Below are positions 1 to 12,669 of a stretch of DNA of 64,000 bases, piece after piece. Numbering within the stretch: the stretch's first letter is position 1; the number at the start of each line of letters is the position of its first letter. Under the pieces are notes generated by a model, which did no database searches, was not told where the DNA came from, and was given only the letters and a program-made list of their open reading frames with translations. The translations under genes and the position numbers were made by a program. The DNA is from Antrodiella citrinella (lineage: Eukaryota; Basidiomycota; Agaricomycetes; Polyporales; Steccherinaceae): contig SGPM01000004.1 in the NCBI GenBank assembly GCA_004802725.1, positions 248,001-312,000 on the forward strand, read 5' to 3'.

Positions 1-589
1 TGTGAGGACGGCTTACCTGACATCAACGACTAGACGGTCTTTTCCTACGAGGGAGGATAGATTTTGAAGTCTATCCAAAGAAAATGCACCATCGGGAAAG
101 AGGTACGAAGTGACGATGATCTAACACAACAATCAGTCCAGTCGGAAAGTGGTCACTAACAGACACACGTTGTTCATACTTTGCTGGCACCGGCGTCCAA
201 CCAGGTAGAAGCATTCTGGTCATTGATCCCGCCACCGATCTGTAGTCCATCTGTGGCGGATCAGACTTGAGTTAAAATGTGACCAAGAAACGGATGACGC
301 TTACGATCCCAACCAGCCAAGGCCAACTTTGCAGCTTCCTCATTACCTCTTCCTAGCATGATAACATGACCGCCAGTTAGGTTATGCTTCTTGTACAACT
401 CGGCGTAGTACTGCGGTGGGTGACTATTTCCAAGCGTTCGTAATTTCGGCGAGACAGAGAGAACAAAGCAACGGACCTAGCGACGAAATTGGTCTTCAGA
501 GATGTCGAGTCGGCACTCAATGTACCGCCAACAATTTGTTTGACTTGACCATCATGCAAGTCAATGCATGGCCTGAAGACCGACTTCAT
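1..589 (-). CDS. HIS6: HIS6, ProFAR isomerase (partial, 3' end beyond left edge)
   Basis: Phosphoribosylformimino-5-aminoimidazole carboxamide ribotide isomerase, the fourth step of histidine synthesis, cytosolic. The start ATG is at 589 and the first peptide reads '[19 protein letters not shown]', the fungal HIS6 N-terminus with its conserved aspartate. Further exons give '[20 protein letters not shown]', then 'GLQIGGGIN' and '[11 protein letters not shown]', all expected of the TIM-barrel fold. At least three short introns are needed, including one after 'TNFVA' and one after 'LALAGW'. The last visible base pairs look like a donor site (GTAAGC on the minus strand), so the rest lies outside the window. 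It is followed at a distance of 185 bp by the end of the next minus-strand gene. Confidence 0.88.
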
Positions 590-774
590 GGTCGTTGTTC
601 AAGCTACAGATGCTTCTCGATCTGAGATGATCGAACGACTCAAAATGGATAATGCAGACCGAAAAGGGAAATTAGATTCCTTCATTGGGACGCTTGACTA
701 GCTAGCAAGGGTACCGTGTCCGTACTGAAGACTAGAGATACAATGGGACTACGCCGTTCCAATACCTTCGTTGA

Positions 775-2879
775 CTAGTATGTCATAGATGCCTCCATGA
801 TCTTCGTCAAGTGCTCGCGACCATCTTCTCCTGCAACGTCGCCCACACCGGGTGCAAGGTCCAGAACCCTCCTCTGAGGAATGGTCCCATCCACTAACCG
901 GGCCACATCAGCACTAGTATAGCCGACGGCCTGCAGTCCACGGGGAACACCTAGATTGTCCAAGAAGCGTGCGATCGTTTCAAAGAGATGAGCACCAAGC
1001 TCTGAGTCAGGGATCGAGGCGATGGAGGGGTCTGAGGGGGTGGTGCCATGGAAGATAGCTAGGACTTCGCGGTGGCGGCTCGGTGCCGAGGGTGCTGTGA
1101 ATTGGAAGACTGCGGGGCCAGAAAGAGCAACACTGTAAATTGGTCTAATGAGCAATCGGCCGTGTGTTTGCAAGCGCAAGGAGCTCACCTGATGCCGTGA
1201 GGAATGATAGGATGATCCACGTTGTATCCCGGGTGTTGCCACTTTGGACCTTTTTTATTCAGGCCGGATATCTATGAAGAGCGACGTTGAATGTCAGTTG
1301 TCATTTATGATACCGTGCGACCTAAAGCCCGGTCCTAAACTCACCGGGTAACTGATACCGTGACACAGATGCACGCCCGCATTGCCGAAGCCAATACCAG
1401 CGAAGGAAGCAGCCAGACTGTGATTTCCTTAAGACGATGAAGTCAAAGAAAAAGATCAAGGCGTACAGCATTTGTTTCATAGCTTCAAAATCATCTGGGT
1501 TCTTTGCGACACGGGGCAGGTTCTCCACAGTAGTCCGCAAAGCCCATATTGAGAAAACATCAGCAATAGGGTTACTACCCTGGTAAGCGGGTCGGAGCAG
1601 AGGATTGCTTGGACGTGGCATGCGTTCTGTGTAACTGAAATAGACAGTCCGTTCAGCAAAGCGAGATGCACAGAAACAAGTGAAGAAATGCTCACGGAAT
1701 GGCAGTGTAACTTTCCAAACTATGGAAGAGCACATCCAATCCAGAACTAATGTGCAACTCTAATAAGTTCAAGTGAGCATGTTGAACGATGTCCACTTGG
1801 GAAGTGTACGAACCTCGGGAACAAGTACGAGTAGCAAGCGTATCCACGATACCCAGCACAGGTTTCAAAGCACGGTTCGCGATACCGGTCTTGAACGACA
1901 TGGAGGGGATATCTAGAATCGCAGTACCTGTTGTCTCTGCACCTGTACCAGCCGTAGTGGGGACTAGTGACTACAATGTGAGTACTTCGGCATTTCTCCG
2001 AAGGGAAATATACGTGCCCGCAATGAGAGGTCTCAGCTTCTCTTGTATAGGCAGACCTTTACCGACGGGTGCGTTTATGAAGTCGAAGAGATCTGCATCC
2101 TTGTATACGGTAAACCTGTCGAGTATTCAGAACGCGTCGTTTCCTATGAGAGAGTTGCTACGAACAGATTGGCAGCTTTGGCAGTGTCTATGACACTACC
2201 GCCTCCAACACTGGAATCAAACAAGCGTCAGAGACATCTAAATATCAAAGTGAAGGTACGTACGCCAAGAAATGACTGAAGTCATGCTTTCGTGCCCATG
2301 CAATAGCATCGCGCCAGCTCTCCTCAGTAGGCTCAGTCACGACCCTATCATACACTTCAAACTGGAGGTCTGTCTGGGCCTCTAAGGAAGAAATTGCCTG
2401 ACGTTTCCCCATGAGATGACACAGACGAGCGAAACACGAGCAGAACGAACCATCTTCGCAGGCGGAAGTTGAGCGACATTAGGGTCGGTAAACACAGCAA
2501 CCTGAAAATTGAACGTCGGTATGGATGAGATGTGGACCAAGATGCGCACACACCTTGCGAGCACGCATGTTCTTGAAATCCATACCTACTTCACGGGTCA
2601 CACCCTCCCCGAACCTAAGGTGCGCTGCAGCGACCTATGTGTTGTTCTCGTTCGTGAGCGTAGTATAAAGAGTCCGCCATTGGCGACACGTACCTCGAAA
2701 GCATACTCTTTATCCACAGGAGGCGCATCCACAGGGGTAGCCAGCTTCCTCATCTGGTTTATGACGTTGAGAGCACCGGCATGTGAGCCTCCTGAACGGC
2801 AGCCATGGCAGGGACATGCGCCATGCTGCGAGGCGGCCATGAGCCTTTGAATCACACTTCTGGATGCAGGAGGGGCCAT
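775..2879 (-). CDS. Hydroxyacid-oxoacid transhydrogenase (ADHFE1/HOT), mitochondrial
   Basis: Iron-dependent alcohol dehydrogenase family enzyme that transfers hydride between 4-hydroxybutyrate and 2-oxoglutarate, giving succinic semialdehyde and D-2-hydroxyglutarate in mitochondria. The spliced minus strand gives the family blocks in order: 'DKEYAFE', '[20 protein letters not shown]', '[14 protein letters not shown]', '[18 protein letters not shown]', '[19 protein letters not shown]', '[13 protein letters not shown]', '[20 protein letters not shown]', '[19 protein letters not shown]', and the C-terminus 'LFEASMTY'. The metal-binding histidines are in 'HSLESY' and 'GVHLCHG'. The first ATG in frame is at 2879; the leader is rich in Ala, Arg and Ser and lacks acidic residues, as a mitochondrial presequence would. 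At least six introns. Nothing suggests a broken gene. Confidence 0.87.
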
Positions 2880-3400
2880 GGTTGCGGTCAATGATGAGAA
2901 GGTGAGACGGTGAGACGGTGCTTTATATGCTGAACATAAATGACGGAGAGGGCTGGGACTCCGAGACCCGGTTCGGCTAAGACTGACAGTGCGGGGAAGC
3001 GATCACGAGTGCAGGTGCCTGGAAATTGCCTCCTCCGAGTCCTCCCTCAGTGTACGCCTGAACGTGAAGCTCTGTAAAGTCATGAAAGTCATGAATTCAG
3101 TTCAGCATTCGACGCAGTTGTATGCATCACAAAAAGACCTGATGTAGAACAAAAATAGTTGATTCCCGTTGCGAATTTGATGAATGGGCCTTTGGGCTAT
3201 ATCGAGCGACTTTGCTAAAGCCTGAAGAGCAAGCGACCAGAGGACACCGAGCCTGCCACCTCGCCTCGGCCTGCTTTTCCACAGCCAGTCCCCTCACATC
3301 CTGGAGTATCCAACACTCCCTTCACAGTCTTTTTCCTCGTCCACGTCCTCTGGTTGTCACTCTTTTTGGTCTTGGTAGTCCCGTTGCTGTCCTACTTACC
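2880..3400. promoter_or_regulatory. Shared upstream region of HOT and aspartic protease genes
   Basis: About 520 bp between two divergent starts. A TATA-like 'ctttatatgc' lies near 2920 on the HOT side. The protease side is rich in C and T just before the ATG, as in many fungal leaders. No open frame here looks like a gene. Confidence 0.4.
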
Positions 3401-5658
3401 ATGAAATTTCAAACCCACTCACTGGTTTTCGCGCTCATCCTGTCTGCCACGGTTTCCAACGCCGCTATCCATCCTTTCAAGCGAGTCAAGTCCCAATCTA
3501 CACATTTGCCGAAGCGGAGTGGGTCCGCCGGTTTTGCACCTCATGTTTACGCAGCAGCCGGTGGCGGGGATGACGAGATATCCATGGAGTGAGTCTCCCG
3601 CGTATTAGCTTCTTAAGCCGCCACTGAAGGACCAAACAGTGATGTCCATGACCTGATTTACCTTGCGAACGTAAGTTCTTTCCCTCTTTTCTTCCTCGGT
3701 CAACGATGACATTGCATGCTGCAGATCACAGTGGGCGGATCACGTACGTTCAAGCATTCCCGTTCTTTTCGGGTCGACTAATGTGGTGGTATGATTACAG
3801 CCTACGTCGTACAGCTGGATACCGGCTCTTCCGACTTGTGGATCAAAGGTCAAACGTTCCCTCTGCCAAGCTCCCAACTCACTGTAAGTTTACTCGAATG
3901 CTTGGGCGCTCAGTCTGCTGAAGTCAAGTTCTCATAGACCATCACATACAACATCAGTGTAAGACTGACCTTTCATGTGTATAACATCTTCATTGACTTG
4001 CGGGCAGTACGGCATAGGCTGGGCAAACGGAACAGTCTCCTACTCGCCAGTTGAATTCGCAGGGTAAATGGTGTCATGCTACTTGATAATTCGACTTGTA
4101 CTGAACCTCTACACAGGATCAAGATCTCTTCGCAAGCTTTCCTTGATGTTGCTTCCGTCAACAATCCAGTCCTCTCGTACAATGCTAATGGCATCGCTGG
4201 TCTTGGGTTCACATCTCTCTCAACTGTTGATGCCCTAGTCAATCAAACAGGCGCCGCATCGGGCAGAAGCATGTTATACAATGCTTTTGTCCAAAACCCA
4301 CAGGAACCCAACTACATTGCGTTCTCGCTGCAAAGTAGCGCGGATTCTGAGGATGAGGTTGTAGGAACTTTCTCTATCGGTAGGTCCATTAGAGCGAACA
4401 TAAGAGTGACTATATTGAATGATCCCCAGGCGAAACCGTGGATCAGTATGCGAGTGTGCTCAAAACCAACTCTATTCCTACCTTCCCTGTTAACTCTCCG
4501 ACGAGATGGTCTGTTCTTCTGGATGGACTAGTCGTTGGAGGCCAGCAAGTTTCTGTCAGTAGTACGGTGCAAGGTGCTCCATCTAATCAAGCTGTAAGTT
4601 TTCTTTTCACGTGGTGATAGCCCTATATTCTAACGCTCTCTGTAGGTCGTCGTACTTGACACTGGCACATCCTACACGTGGGTCCTATTTCCATTCTGTT
4701 AGTGTCAGGTCTAACGCAACGCTCTATGCCAGGTATACAACCGAAGCAGTGTGCAACGCTATCTACGGCTCAGTTCCGGGTGCATACTTTGATTCTACTC
4801 AGGTCCGTTGGGTCGTACCGTGTGCGACCGAAATAGATGTTGGCCTCCAGATTGCGTGAGTTTTGCTGCGCTTTTGTCCGGAGGCTGTCTTACTGATGTT
4901 AGAACAGTGGCACCGTCTACCCATTGCATCCCCTTGACGTGACACCCAGTGGTCTCACCGATCCTTCGCAATGCGTGGGCTCATTCATTCCGCAAGGCGT
5001 GTCTGTCGGCGGCGGCGAGTTGTAAGCATTTCTAAATCTGAGCGAATGGTACCATAAACTGAGCGAATTTGTCTCCAGTGACTGGCTTGTTGGCGACAAC
5101 GTTTTACGCTCTCTTTACACTGTTTACGACTTTGGCGACTTCGACTCATCCGGGCAGATGGGCAACCCATACGTCAAGCTACTTTCCGTCATCGACCCTC
5201 AGCAAGCCTCTGTCGAGTTCCATGATCTCCGAGGTGGCTCACCATTAACCAACATCACATACAACGCTGGCAGCGCCCCCGGTGGCAGCAGCAGTAGCGG
5301 TGGTGGCACAGCGTCGGTCAACATCTCCGATGATCTTGCGAACACCTTGAGCAAGATCGGAACGTTCTTCCCTGCGTTGCTGGCAATCATGGCGTTGAAC
5401 GCTCTCGTGATCTTGCTTCTCCTTATCGCAGCCGGTGTGTACATGTGGCGCAGGCGTACCCGTGGCGCGACGAGACGCGTCGGACTCGGCAGAGCACTCA
5501 CACCCATGCCTGGTGCCCGTACAACCTCATACGACATGCCATCCATCATTGGGGAATCCCATACCTATCAACCTGTCTCTATGGCCCTCACTGAAGATAC
5601 CTTCGTTCCACCATCACCGGCATTCCAGAAGGGTGATCGGCCGAACTCGGTGGCCTAG
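3401..5658 (+). CDS. Membrane-anchored pepsin-type aspartic protease
   Basis: Secretory-pathway aspartyl protease (family A1) tied to the membrane by a C-terminal helix, like yapsins. The start at 3401 opens a signal peptide, 'MKFQTHSLVFALILSATVS', followed by a short pro-region containing a basic 'LPKRSG' site. The two catalytic motifs are both present: 'VVQLDTGSSDLW' in an exon near 3810 and 'VVVLDTGTSYT' near 4660. Other A1 marks are 'NGIAGLGF' and 'DWLVGDNVLRSLYTVYDFG'. After the protease domain come a Gly/Ser-rich linker near 5280, a hydrophobic segment 'ALLAIMALNALVILLLLIAA', and a basic stop-transfer 'WRRRTRG' with a short cytosolic tail. About ten short exons; the last runs from about 5080 to the stop at 5656-5658. 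Confidence 0.9.
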
Positions 5659-5924
5659 ATTTCTTTGCAGATGCTGGGTGTAGAAGAGGCTGAGGGAGAC
5701 GATGGAGACAGTTGGGCATGACTGATGATCGATGACCATCTACTAACTTCATATTGTGTTTATGATATTGAGCTCTCAAACGGACTGTAGTTTTTCTGTT
5801 TTCAATGCTACTTTTTAATGCTGAACTAGATTCTCTCTGGTTTGGGCAGTTGTCGCATCAGTGTTTGAAGTGGGAGTAAGGTATTATTTAAATGAACTAT
5901 GTGTATACTGATGATTCGCCACTG

Positions 5925-7878
5925 CTACCTTCGACCGGCACCCCTACTCTTCTTGTACCGAGCAGCTGATGATAGCTCTGGTACAGATCTCCTCTCAACC
6001 GGAGGCACAGGCACATCGTCGAACTCGCGTGTATGTCTCAGCACCTTGTCAGCTGCTGAGGCGAGCAACTTCCACCTGTGCTGCGTCTCTACATCCAACG
6101 CCAACCCGACTCTGTCCGTAGTATCGGCCAGTTTGATAACCGCCTGTGCCATCTTCTGCTTGTAGAACGGGGCGTATTTATCGTGAGCCTTGTCATACGG
6201 TGTGTATTCCAGCAACCTCGCACCGCCGAGGGCGAGAACGGCTCGCACGCACTGGCGTTGGATGGAGGCGTCCTTCAGCTCGATGGCCAAACGAGCGAGG
6301 TATCCCATGGTGATGGTATCCGGGTTCAGCTGGAAGTACCCTGAACGTGGAAGCTTCTGGGGAGTGTGATCTCGACCATCTGCGAATACCGCGAGATCGT
6401 AGCCTGCCATCAGCTCGAAGACCTTTGTCGCAGAGGACCAATCCTTCCCAAAAGTGCATGTCGCCATAGCCACTTCGAAGGCAGATCCAGAGAGCTCCAG
6501 TGCCCGCGCTTTGGACGGATGATAGGCAATTTCCCTGGTGACTTCCTCCAAGAGTCTCACCACCTTGCGAGGCTCGCCATTGCCTGGCGCACCCTCGTGA
6601 GAAGCACGGAGGGCCGCTCCAGCATATGCTAAAAGGCCTTGCTGGATATGTCCACTGTCTGGTATCTGCCAGTCACCCTCATGGTCTCGTTTCATGACAA
6701 CCCGCAGCCATTGAGCACAGAGCTCGTAGTGACGGGTATAATTACAGAATTCGAGGACCCATTGCAAAAGCGGAGAGGAGAATTCGACAAGCTGACGAGG
6801 TGGTTTCCTTTCGATGACCGCATCTTCGTTCGTCTGGGTCCTCGCCCCCCCAAAGCCGAGGTCAGGTTTGTGAGGGGAAGTGTCGCTGGGTGTGTCTGCT
6901 TTCACCCGAGGCTGAGGCTTCTCCAGACCGAGGTAGTCGTGGATGATGTCGAAGACCAATGCATGCTCCGCCCTTTTTCCAAACGATAACGCACGGATGA
7001 CCTGGTGAAGAAGGGTTGCATCCACGTCCACCCTCTCGCTTCTCCTGACCACCGACTCCCACAGGAATCGAGCGTCGGCAGCGTTCTTCATCCGTGCCTC
7101 CGCTGATGTCTGGTCTTCAGTGGGAGGCCGTTCTATTAGACACGTAAACAATGATGAATACTCGTGTGCGCCGGGAGACAGAGGACCGATCGGAGGGAGT
7201 CCATGGAAGACCTCAAACATTTTGTCGTAGAGACGAGCGTTACCCAAGATCCTCATGTAGTGGGTCACAGCTCCGTTGTTCATGTCACGTCCTGTCCAGG
7301 GATACGACTCTGCTCGAGTCACGACGAACGTCTCCAGACTCTCGAATAGTTCGTGAGTTTGCGCGAGCTGCTTCGGACGTGACTCCCAGTCCTTGATTTG
7401 GACAAGACCGTTCAGCATAGTGACATACGTCGCGATACTCGGATAAAATCCTCGTCGTTTCATCTGAGCCCACAGCAAGTCATTAGTACCCAGCACTCAG
7501 AAGCAACGATACGATAGAACTCACGTCCACAAAGAGCGAGAATGCCAGACTGTATCTCCTTTCCCTCATACTCTCTCGAAGCATTCCATTCCACACGACC
7601 GTATTCTGCGCATCCCGAGGCATTGTTTTCAACAGGGCAACAGCATCGTCTATTTGGCCAACATCACATAAACGTTGCAGCCTTTTCGACAGGACGAATG
7701 GATCCAGCAGACGCGATGGCGGAGGTTTCTCATCCTCCTGCGTTCTTGAGTCGTGGTTGTCTACACCGCGGGAAGCGTACACAGCGAATTGGCGAGTCAC
7801 GACATGAGATGATGTGTTGCGTGGAAGCCTGCATGAGGTACCTATAAGACGAGATGAGGATGAACCATGACGGTACAT
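5925..7878 (-). CDS. Pentatricopeptide-repeat protein, probably mitochondrial
   Basis: Two exons (7878-7525 and 7463-5925) joined by a 61 nt intron give about 630 residues. The N-terminus is rich in Arg and Ser with few acidic residues, fitting import into mitochondria. PPR-like helices are visible as 'NTVVWNGMLRESMRERRYS' and 'SIATYVTMLNGLV', and the rest is predicted helical with a conserved-looking 'MARRFLWESVVR'-type spacing of repeats less clear towards the C-terminus. Such proteins bind organellar RNA and act in its processing, stability or translation; the particular target cannot be told from sequence. The tail is basic ('RYKKSRGAGRR'). The start at 7878 is the first ATG in frame. It lies head to head with the folate gene that follows. 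Confidence 0.72.
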
Positions 7879-8172
7879 CAGGTGGAGGGATGAGAGGGAT
7901 GCGGACGCGGAGTAACAGGTGTGTTTGCATAGGCGCCTATAATGACTTTTATTTCTTGCTGTCAACTTTCAAGTCGACCGCGTCTGTCACCGCACCAAGA
8001 TGGCTCCGCTCTCTGCGTAACACACCTTTCTCCAATCTTGGCTAAGTATCGACTCGGGGTATCGCTGCTACGGTTTGCACACGCATAAAATTGCATCACG
8101 AACATCTTGAAGTTGGTGATAGGCAGACTTGGAGCTCGGACATACCGGTCAAACAGGAGACGCCCGATTGAA

Positions 8173-10151
8173 ATGCACATGCGCTCATTCTTGAAGGCTC
8201 CCCTGTTATCTTGTCAAATCAACCCACTCTCTGGACATACTCTCCGTAGTATCTTTCGTCTCCACGGTACACGAGGTATGGCCACGAGGTCCTACAAAGA
8301 TGCGATCGACTGCTTGAACACGCTGCAGTCGAATGCCGCCACCATAGAAGCAAGCAGAGCGTCTGGAGGCAAATTAATCAAGGTTGCGATCCCGGAGACC
8401 ATTGAATATCTTGGAAGGATAGGTTATTCGGTGAGTATGTACATTTTGTCTTATGTTCTCTACTTATCGGCTGCATAGGTGAAGGAGCTGAACGCACTGA
8501 ACGTGATTCACGTTACCGGCACCAAGGGCAAAGGATCGACATGTGCATTTACAGATTCTATCCTACGTCATGCCAAGCCTGAGTGGAAAGTAGGTGAGGT
8601 CCTCTGAAGGCTTTATGTTATGCGTATCTAACGTAGTGACAGGACTTTTCACCTCGCCGCATCTGGTTGCCGTCCGCGAGAGGATACGAATCAATGGCGC
8701 ACCTCTGCCTGAGGAAGATTTTGCCCGATTTTTCTTCGACGTATGGGACAGACTCGACCAGAATCAGACTGTGAGTATGCTATTCTTTGTAGTGGTGGTG
8801 TCACTCATATCGATGTATCCAGAGAGCGAACCCAAGCACTTTCATAAAGCCCATGTACTTCAAGTTCATAACATTGGTGGCGTACCATGCATTCCTCTCC
8901 CTGAAGGTGGACGCGACTATCTTGGAAGTCGGTATCGGGGGCGAGTTCGATTGCACGAACATTGTGCCAGCGCCGGCGGTCACTGCTATAGCTGCACTTG
9001 GCATCGACCATACGTCTGTACTTGGGAAGACGATTCCGGAGATTGCTTGGCAAAAGGGTGGCATCTACAAGGTAGGCAAACTAAAATTAGTGAGATGCAG
9101 GTCATTGACGATCCAGTAGGAGGGTGTACCTGCGCTCACAGTGGATCAACCTGAAGAGGGCCTGAAAGTTTTGAGAGAGCGAGCGGCCGAAAAGAAGGCA
9201 TCTGAGTTCATTGTCGTGCCGTCGACACCTGGTCTCTCTGACGTCAAGCTTGGTAAGTAGCACTTCTCTTGTGTGCGCAATGAATCGCGTCTTGACTTAA
9301 TGCTGCCTTGTACAGGTCTCTCTGGTCAACATCAATATCAGAACGCCAATTTAGCCGTCCACGCGGCTAAGATTTTCCTCCACAAGAAGGCTGGTATCGA
9401 ACCCGAAGCAGGCCTTTCTGAAATCTACGTCAAAGCGCTACAGAAGGCTAGATGGCCGGGTCGCTGCCAGATGGTCACTGATCCCAGACACCCTTCCACG
9501 ACGTGGTTTTTGGATGGTGCGCACACAGTGGAAAGTCTGGAATGCTGCATGAAATGGTTCGTCAGCCCAGATGCAGCACTGCGACCAATAGAAGGACCGT
9601 GAGTGATATCGTCTTTGTGCGACCTTTATCCGTAATATTTAATATTTCGATAGATCATGGCCTACGAGGATCCTTATCTTCAACTGCACAAGTGGGCGAT
9701 CAGGAAGATCCTTCTTGGAAACGATGCTAGACCAAGCAGCCTCACAGCTGTTTTTGCTGAAGTCGAAAGATATGCAAGAGGAGCTGTTCGACCATGTCAT
9801 TTTCTGCACGAACGTCACCTATGCCGACGGAGGTTTCAAAGGAGGTACGTTTGTATTGCTACCTCCGAGTCCCTTCAACGTAATTGATTAAAGCTAGATT
9901 TGACCACACATGCCATTGCTGAAAGCGATCTTGCTGAACTCAAGACCCAAAACGAATTGGCTTCTGCTTGGCGCTCGTTGGCAACAGAGTTCCCGGAGAA
10001 CTGTGTGCATGTTCTCCCCTCAATCGAACATGCAGTCGCGACCGTCAGACAACTCGAGAGCGACGGTGCTGTAGACGTTCTGGTTGCAGGAAGTCTTCAC
10101 CTTGTCGGTGGCACCATAGAGGTCGCTGATTTGGCTGGAGTCGCGTTATGA
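8173..10151 (+). CDS. Folylpolyglutamate synthase
   Basis: Adds glutamates to tetrahydrofolate, keeping folates in the cell and making them better cofactors; acts in cytosol and mitochondria. The spliced frame gives the Mur-ligase family ATP loop 'VTGTKGKGSTCAF', then 'GLFTSPHLVAVRERIRING', 'LEVGIGGEFDCTNI', 'ALGIDHTSVLGKT', 'GQHQYQNANLAVHAA', 'ARWPGRCQMV' and 'WFLDGAHTVESLECCMKWF'. The end, 'VLVAGSLHLVGGTIEVA', is the usual C-terminus. Two in-frame start zones exist: ATGs at 8173 and 8179 would add a basic leader, while the ATG at 8278 starts 'MATRSYKDAIDCLNTLQ', the expected cytosolic N-terminus. About eight exons with 50-70 nt introns. Confidence 0.92.
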
Positions 10152-10247
10152 TCTAGAAATTCAACTATGCAGAGTATCATTATCAGACTTCGTTCGTCTT
10201 CAACAGGCCCTATCATAACACATTCTATATATCTGGGTAGCCTCGTG

Positions 10248-12669
10248 CTAGTGCTTGCCGCGTTTCTTTGTTCTACTTACAGTGATGTCATGCCCGTAGA
10301 AATGGATAGCCTCAAGAGTATACTCAGATGTGGGGAATATGGTCAACATGAGAATGCGAAATACCTGCTTGTCGAGAAACGCTTTGACCCTCAACTTGAG
10401 GCCACGCTCTGGTAGTCCTAGATCTGTCGCAAGCTTGACGAAGTGGTCGATGTGGACGGGCTGGTAGATAGTGAGAAATATTTGACATCGGATTTACAGC
10501 GATCTGCTCACCTCGTATCGTAAGACTCGCAGATACAGGTCGGTGTCTGCAAGAACACACTCCTTCAACTTCAGGTGCAATTCGTCATCCATGAGCGACA
10601 CTCGTGCTTGTGTCGAGGGAAGTGCTTGATCTCCTTTCCGTTTGCGAGGTTTCTTCGATGTTGTAGCGATAGGTTGTGTAGGCGGGGGTGACGAACCGGG
10701 ACGAGGGCGGAAGGGTATACGTGGAGATGGTGTGAGGTGGGATTGGCTAGTAGAGCTTTTATCGCGTTGTAAGGTATGAATAGGAGTGAATATCGAAATT
10801 AGGCTGGTGTTGGTGCATAATAATAAATCAGAGCGGTTGAGAGACTGAGTTTCTGCGCCGGAGAAGTGCAATATGGCGCCATCGTCGGGCTCCCAGTAAG
10901 GATCACTGAAAGGTCCAAGCACGTCCGGCGGACTTCCTAGGGGATCCAAATCCAAAGGAGGCGTTAGAGGCCGTTCGTTTGAGCTATCACAAAGGGCAAA
11001 AATCTAAACGCATGAGTACAACAGAACACTATTCCACAGAGTCACCACTTACCGAGTTGTGGGCTACACTGCTTGACGGCTGTACTGCGAGACGGTCACC
11101 TTCAGATTCTGTATCTGAAGAAAGCTCCATGATGTCGTCGTGGAACGATAGCCTGCTACCAGAAGGGACACCAACAGCATTGTCCAACGGAGTTGATGAT
11201 AAGGGCAAACGGGGTTGAAATGCTCTCGCCAATGCACTCTCGCCAAACGGCTGTGTGCGTGGTGGAGAGGGGGCTGCGGCCGGTGTGGGGTGATACGCTA
11301 GTGCTGGGGAAGTTGGACGGCTTGTAGGCCGAGGTGGAAACATGCGAGCCAACGCGCTGTCACCAAAAGGCTGCGTAGCAGGAAGAGGTTGCACCGAAAG
11401 GTCTTTTTCAGCTGTCTCCTTCGCAGCGACCTCAGAGTCCGGATGAACGTTGCTTGTAGATGCGCCATCGTGCAACAGTAGACGGGCTCGCGCCACGATG
11501 TCTGATCTTGTATCAGCGATGCTCTTGACGGTTTCAACGACTTCAGGGCGACGACCTCGCTTCTTCCCAGTAGCGTCATTGACAACGGCATCCGCAAGCA
11601 AGGTTCTGGCTGCCTCCTCTTTCTCTGGTGACGGCTTTCGCTTGCTCTTGCCCTCTGCTGGTGGCAGTTTCTTCACTTCTTTCAGAAGCAATACCTTCAC
11701 TGTCTCTAATGTCAGTTTGTGTTTCTTGCCGCAAGATTGGAAGTGCTTGATCTTCTCCGCAGAGGACTTCCTGGAAGTCCAAGAGACACCGCAGCAGACG
11801 CATTTCAAGACCCGGGCAATGTCGCGGTCTGCGATATCAGAGAACTGAGGTGGACCTCGGGCACTACGGGGAGCTTTGGGTTTGGAAGGCGGTTTCTGAG
11901 GGATGACGGACTCGGAGGGGGTGCGAGAGATGCTCAGATGCGATCCTGCGCGTTTTCCGCCGAAAGCAAATTCGCTCAGGTCGAAGCCTCTCGCAAAATC
12001 GTCGCCGGAGGTGATTGCATTTTCAGTGCTGGAAGTAGGACCTGCATAAAAAGTAAGCGTAAAGGACGCACAGCAGACATATCCTACATACCGGATGCCT
12101 TTCCAGATCCGCAAGGCCCAACGGAAACTGTGGTCGGTTCCGCAACTGGATTCAGTCCATGTATGCTTGACGGCCCTGCTGTCGTACATTAAACACCACC
12201 AGACACTATCCTATCACACACAAACGCACCAGGTATCTCACGAATAATGGCCGGCGTGGTTAATGTTGCCGCTAGAGCAGGCGTGCCGCAGTTATCCGGT
12301 GGCGCGTTATTAGGTATTCCACCTTCCTCTACAGGTAACGACGGATGACTTGATAACGACGAGAATTGAGTAGACACTAAGAACCCGTCAAAAATGTTGA
12401 TATGAACGACAATCACGACAAAGAAGTTACATACCTTTTGCACAGTTGTTGTGCGGAGAACCACTGCCAAGGCTGTCAGTGTCCGACTCGCTACTAATCT
12501 CAATGACAACGCTTGGATAATGCGGGGTCGGAGTTTTCTTTTTCGCCTTGGGTACTTTCTCTTTCTTATGAATCTCCACGCGCTCAGGTTCAGAGTCGTA
12601 GATGACCTCTGACTCGAGTGATGCATTTCGCACCAGGATAGGGGTGTACCAGCGAGTACTGGCTGGCAT
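10248..12669 (-). CDS. SLX4: SLX4, scaffold of structure-specific endonucleases
   Basis: Regulatory subunit of the SLX1-SLX4 nuclease that cuts branched DNA during replication and recombination; nuclear. The C-terminal conserved domain that binds SLX1 is readable across exons: 'MDDELHLKLKECVLADTDLY', 'LRVLRYE', then 'YQPVHIDHFVKLATDLGLPE' and 'KLRVKAFLDKQ', ending 'HFYGHD'. Upstream, 'VLKCVCCGVSWTSRKSS' with 'KIKHFQSCGKKHKLT' looks like the zinc-binding SAP-adjacent module of fungal SLX4. Much of the middle is low-complexity Ser/Pro with acidic patches. The first exon begins at the ATG at 12669 and carries an acidic stretch, 'VIEISSESDTDSLGS', that could bind SUMO. The stop (10248-10250) is 97 bp from the convergent folate gene. 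Divergent sequence keeps this from being certain. Confidence 0.78.

Noticed and set aside
775..2879. Possible pseudogene because of stops in the first exon of HOT
   Set aside because: The stops fall inside an intron (GTACGT donor, CATAG acceptor); splicing restores '[17 protein letters not shown]'.
3212..3400. Upstream in-frame extension of the aspartic protease
   Set aside because: No ATG in the extension, and the ATG at 3401 directly opens a proper signal peptide.
11719..12192. 157-codon plus-strand frame inside SLX4
   Set aside because: Antisense to the SLX4 zinc-module exon; no independent support.
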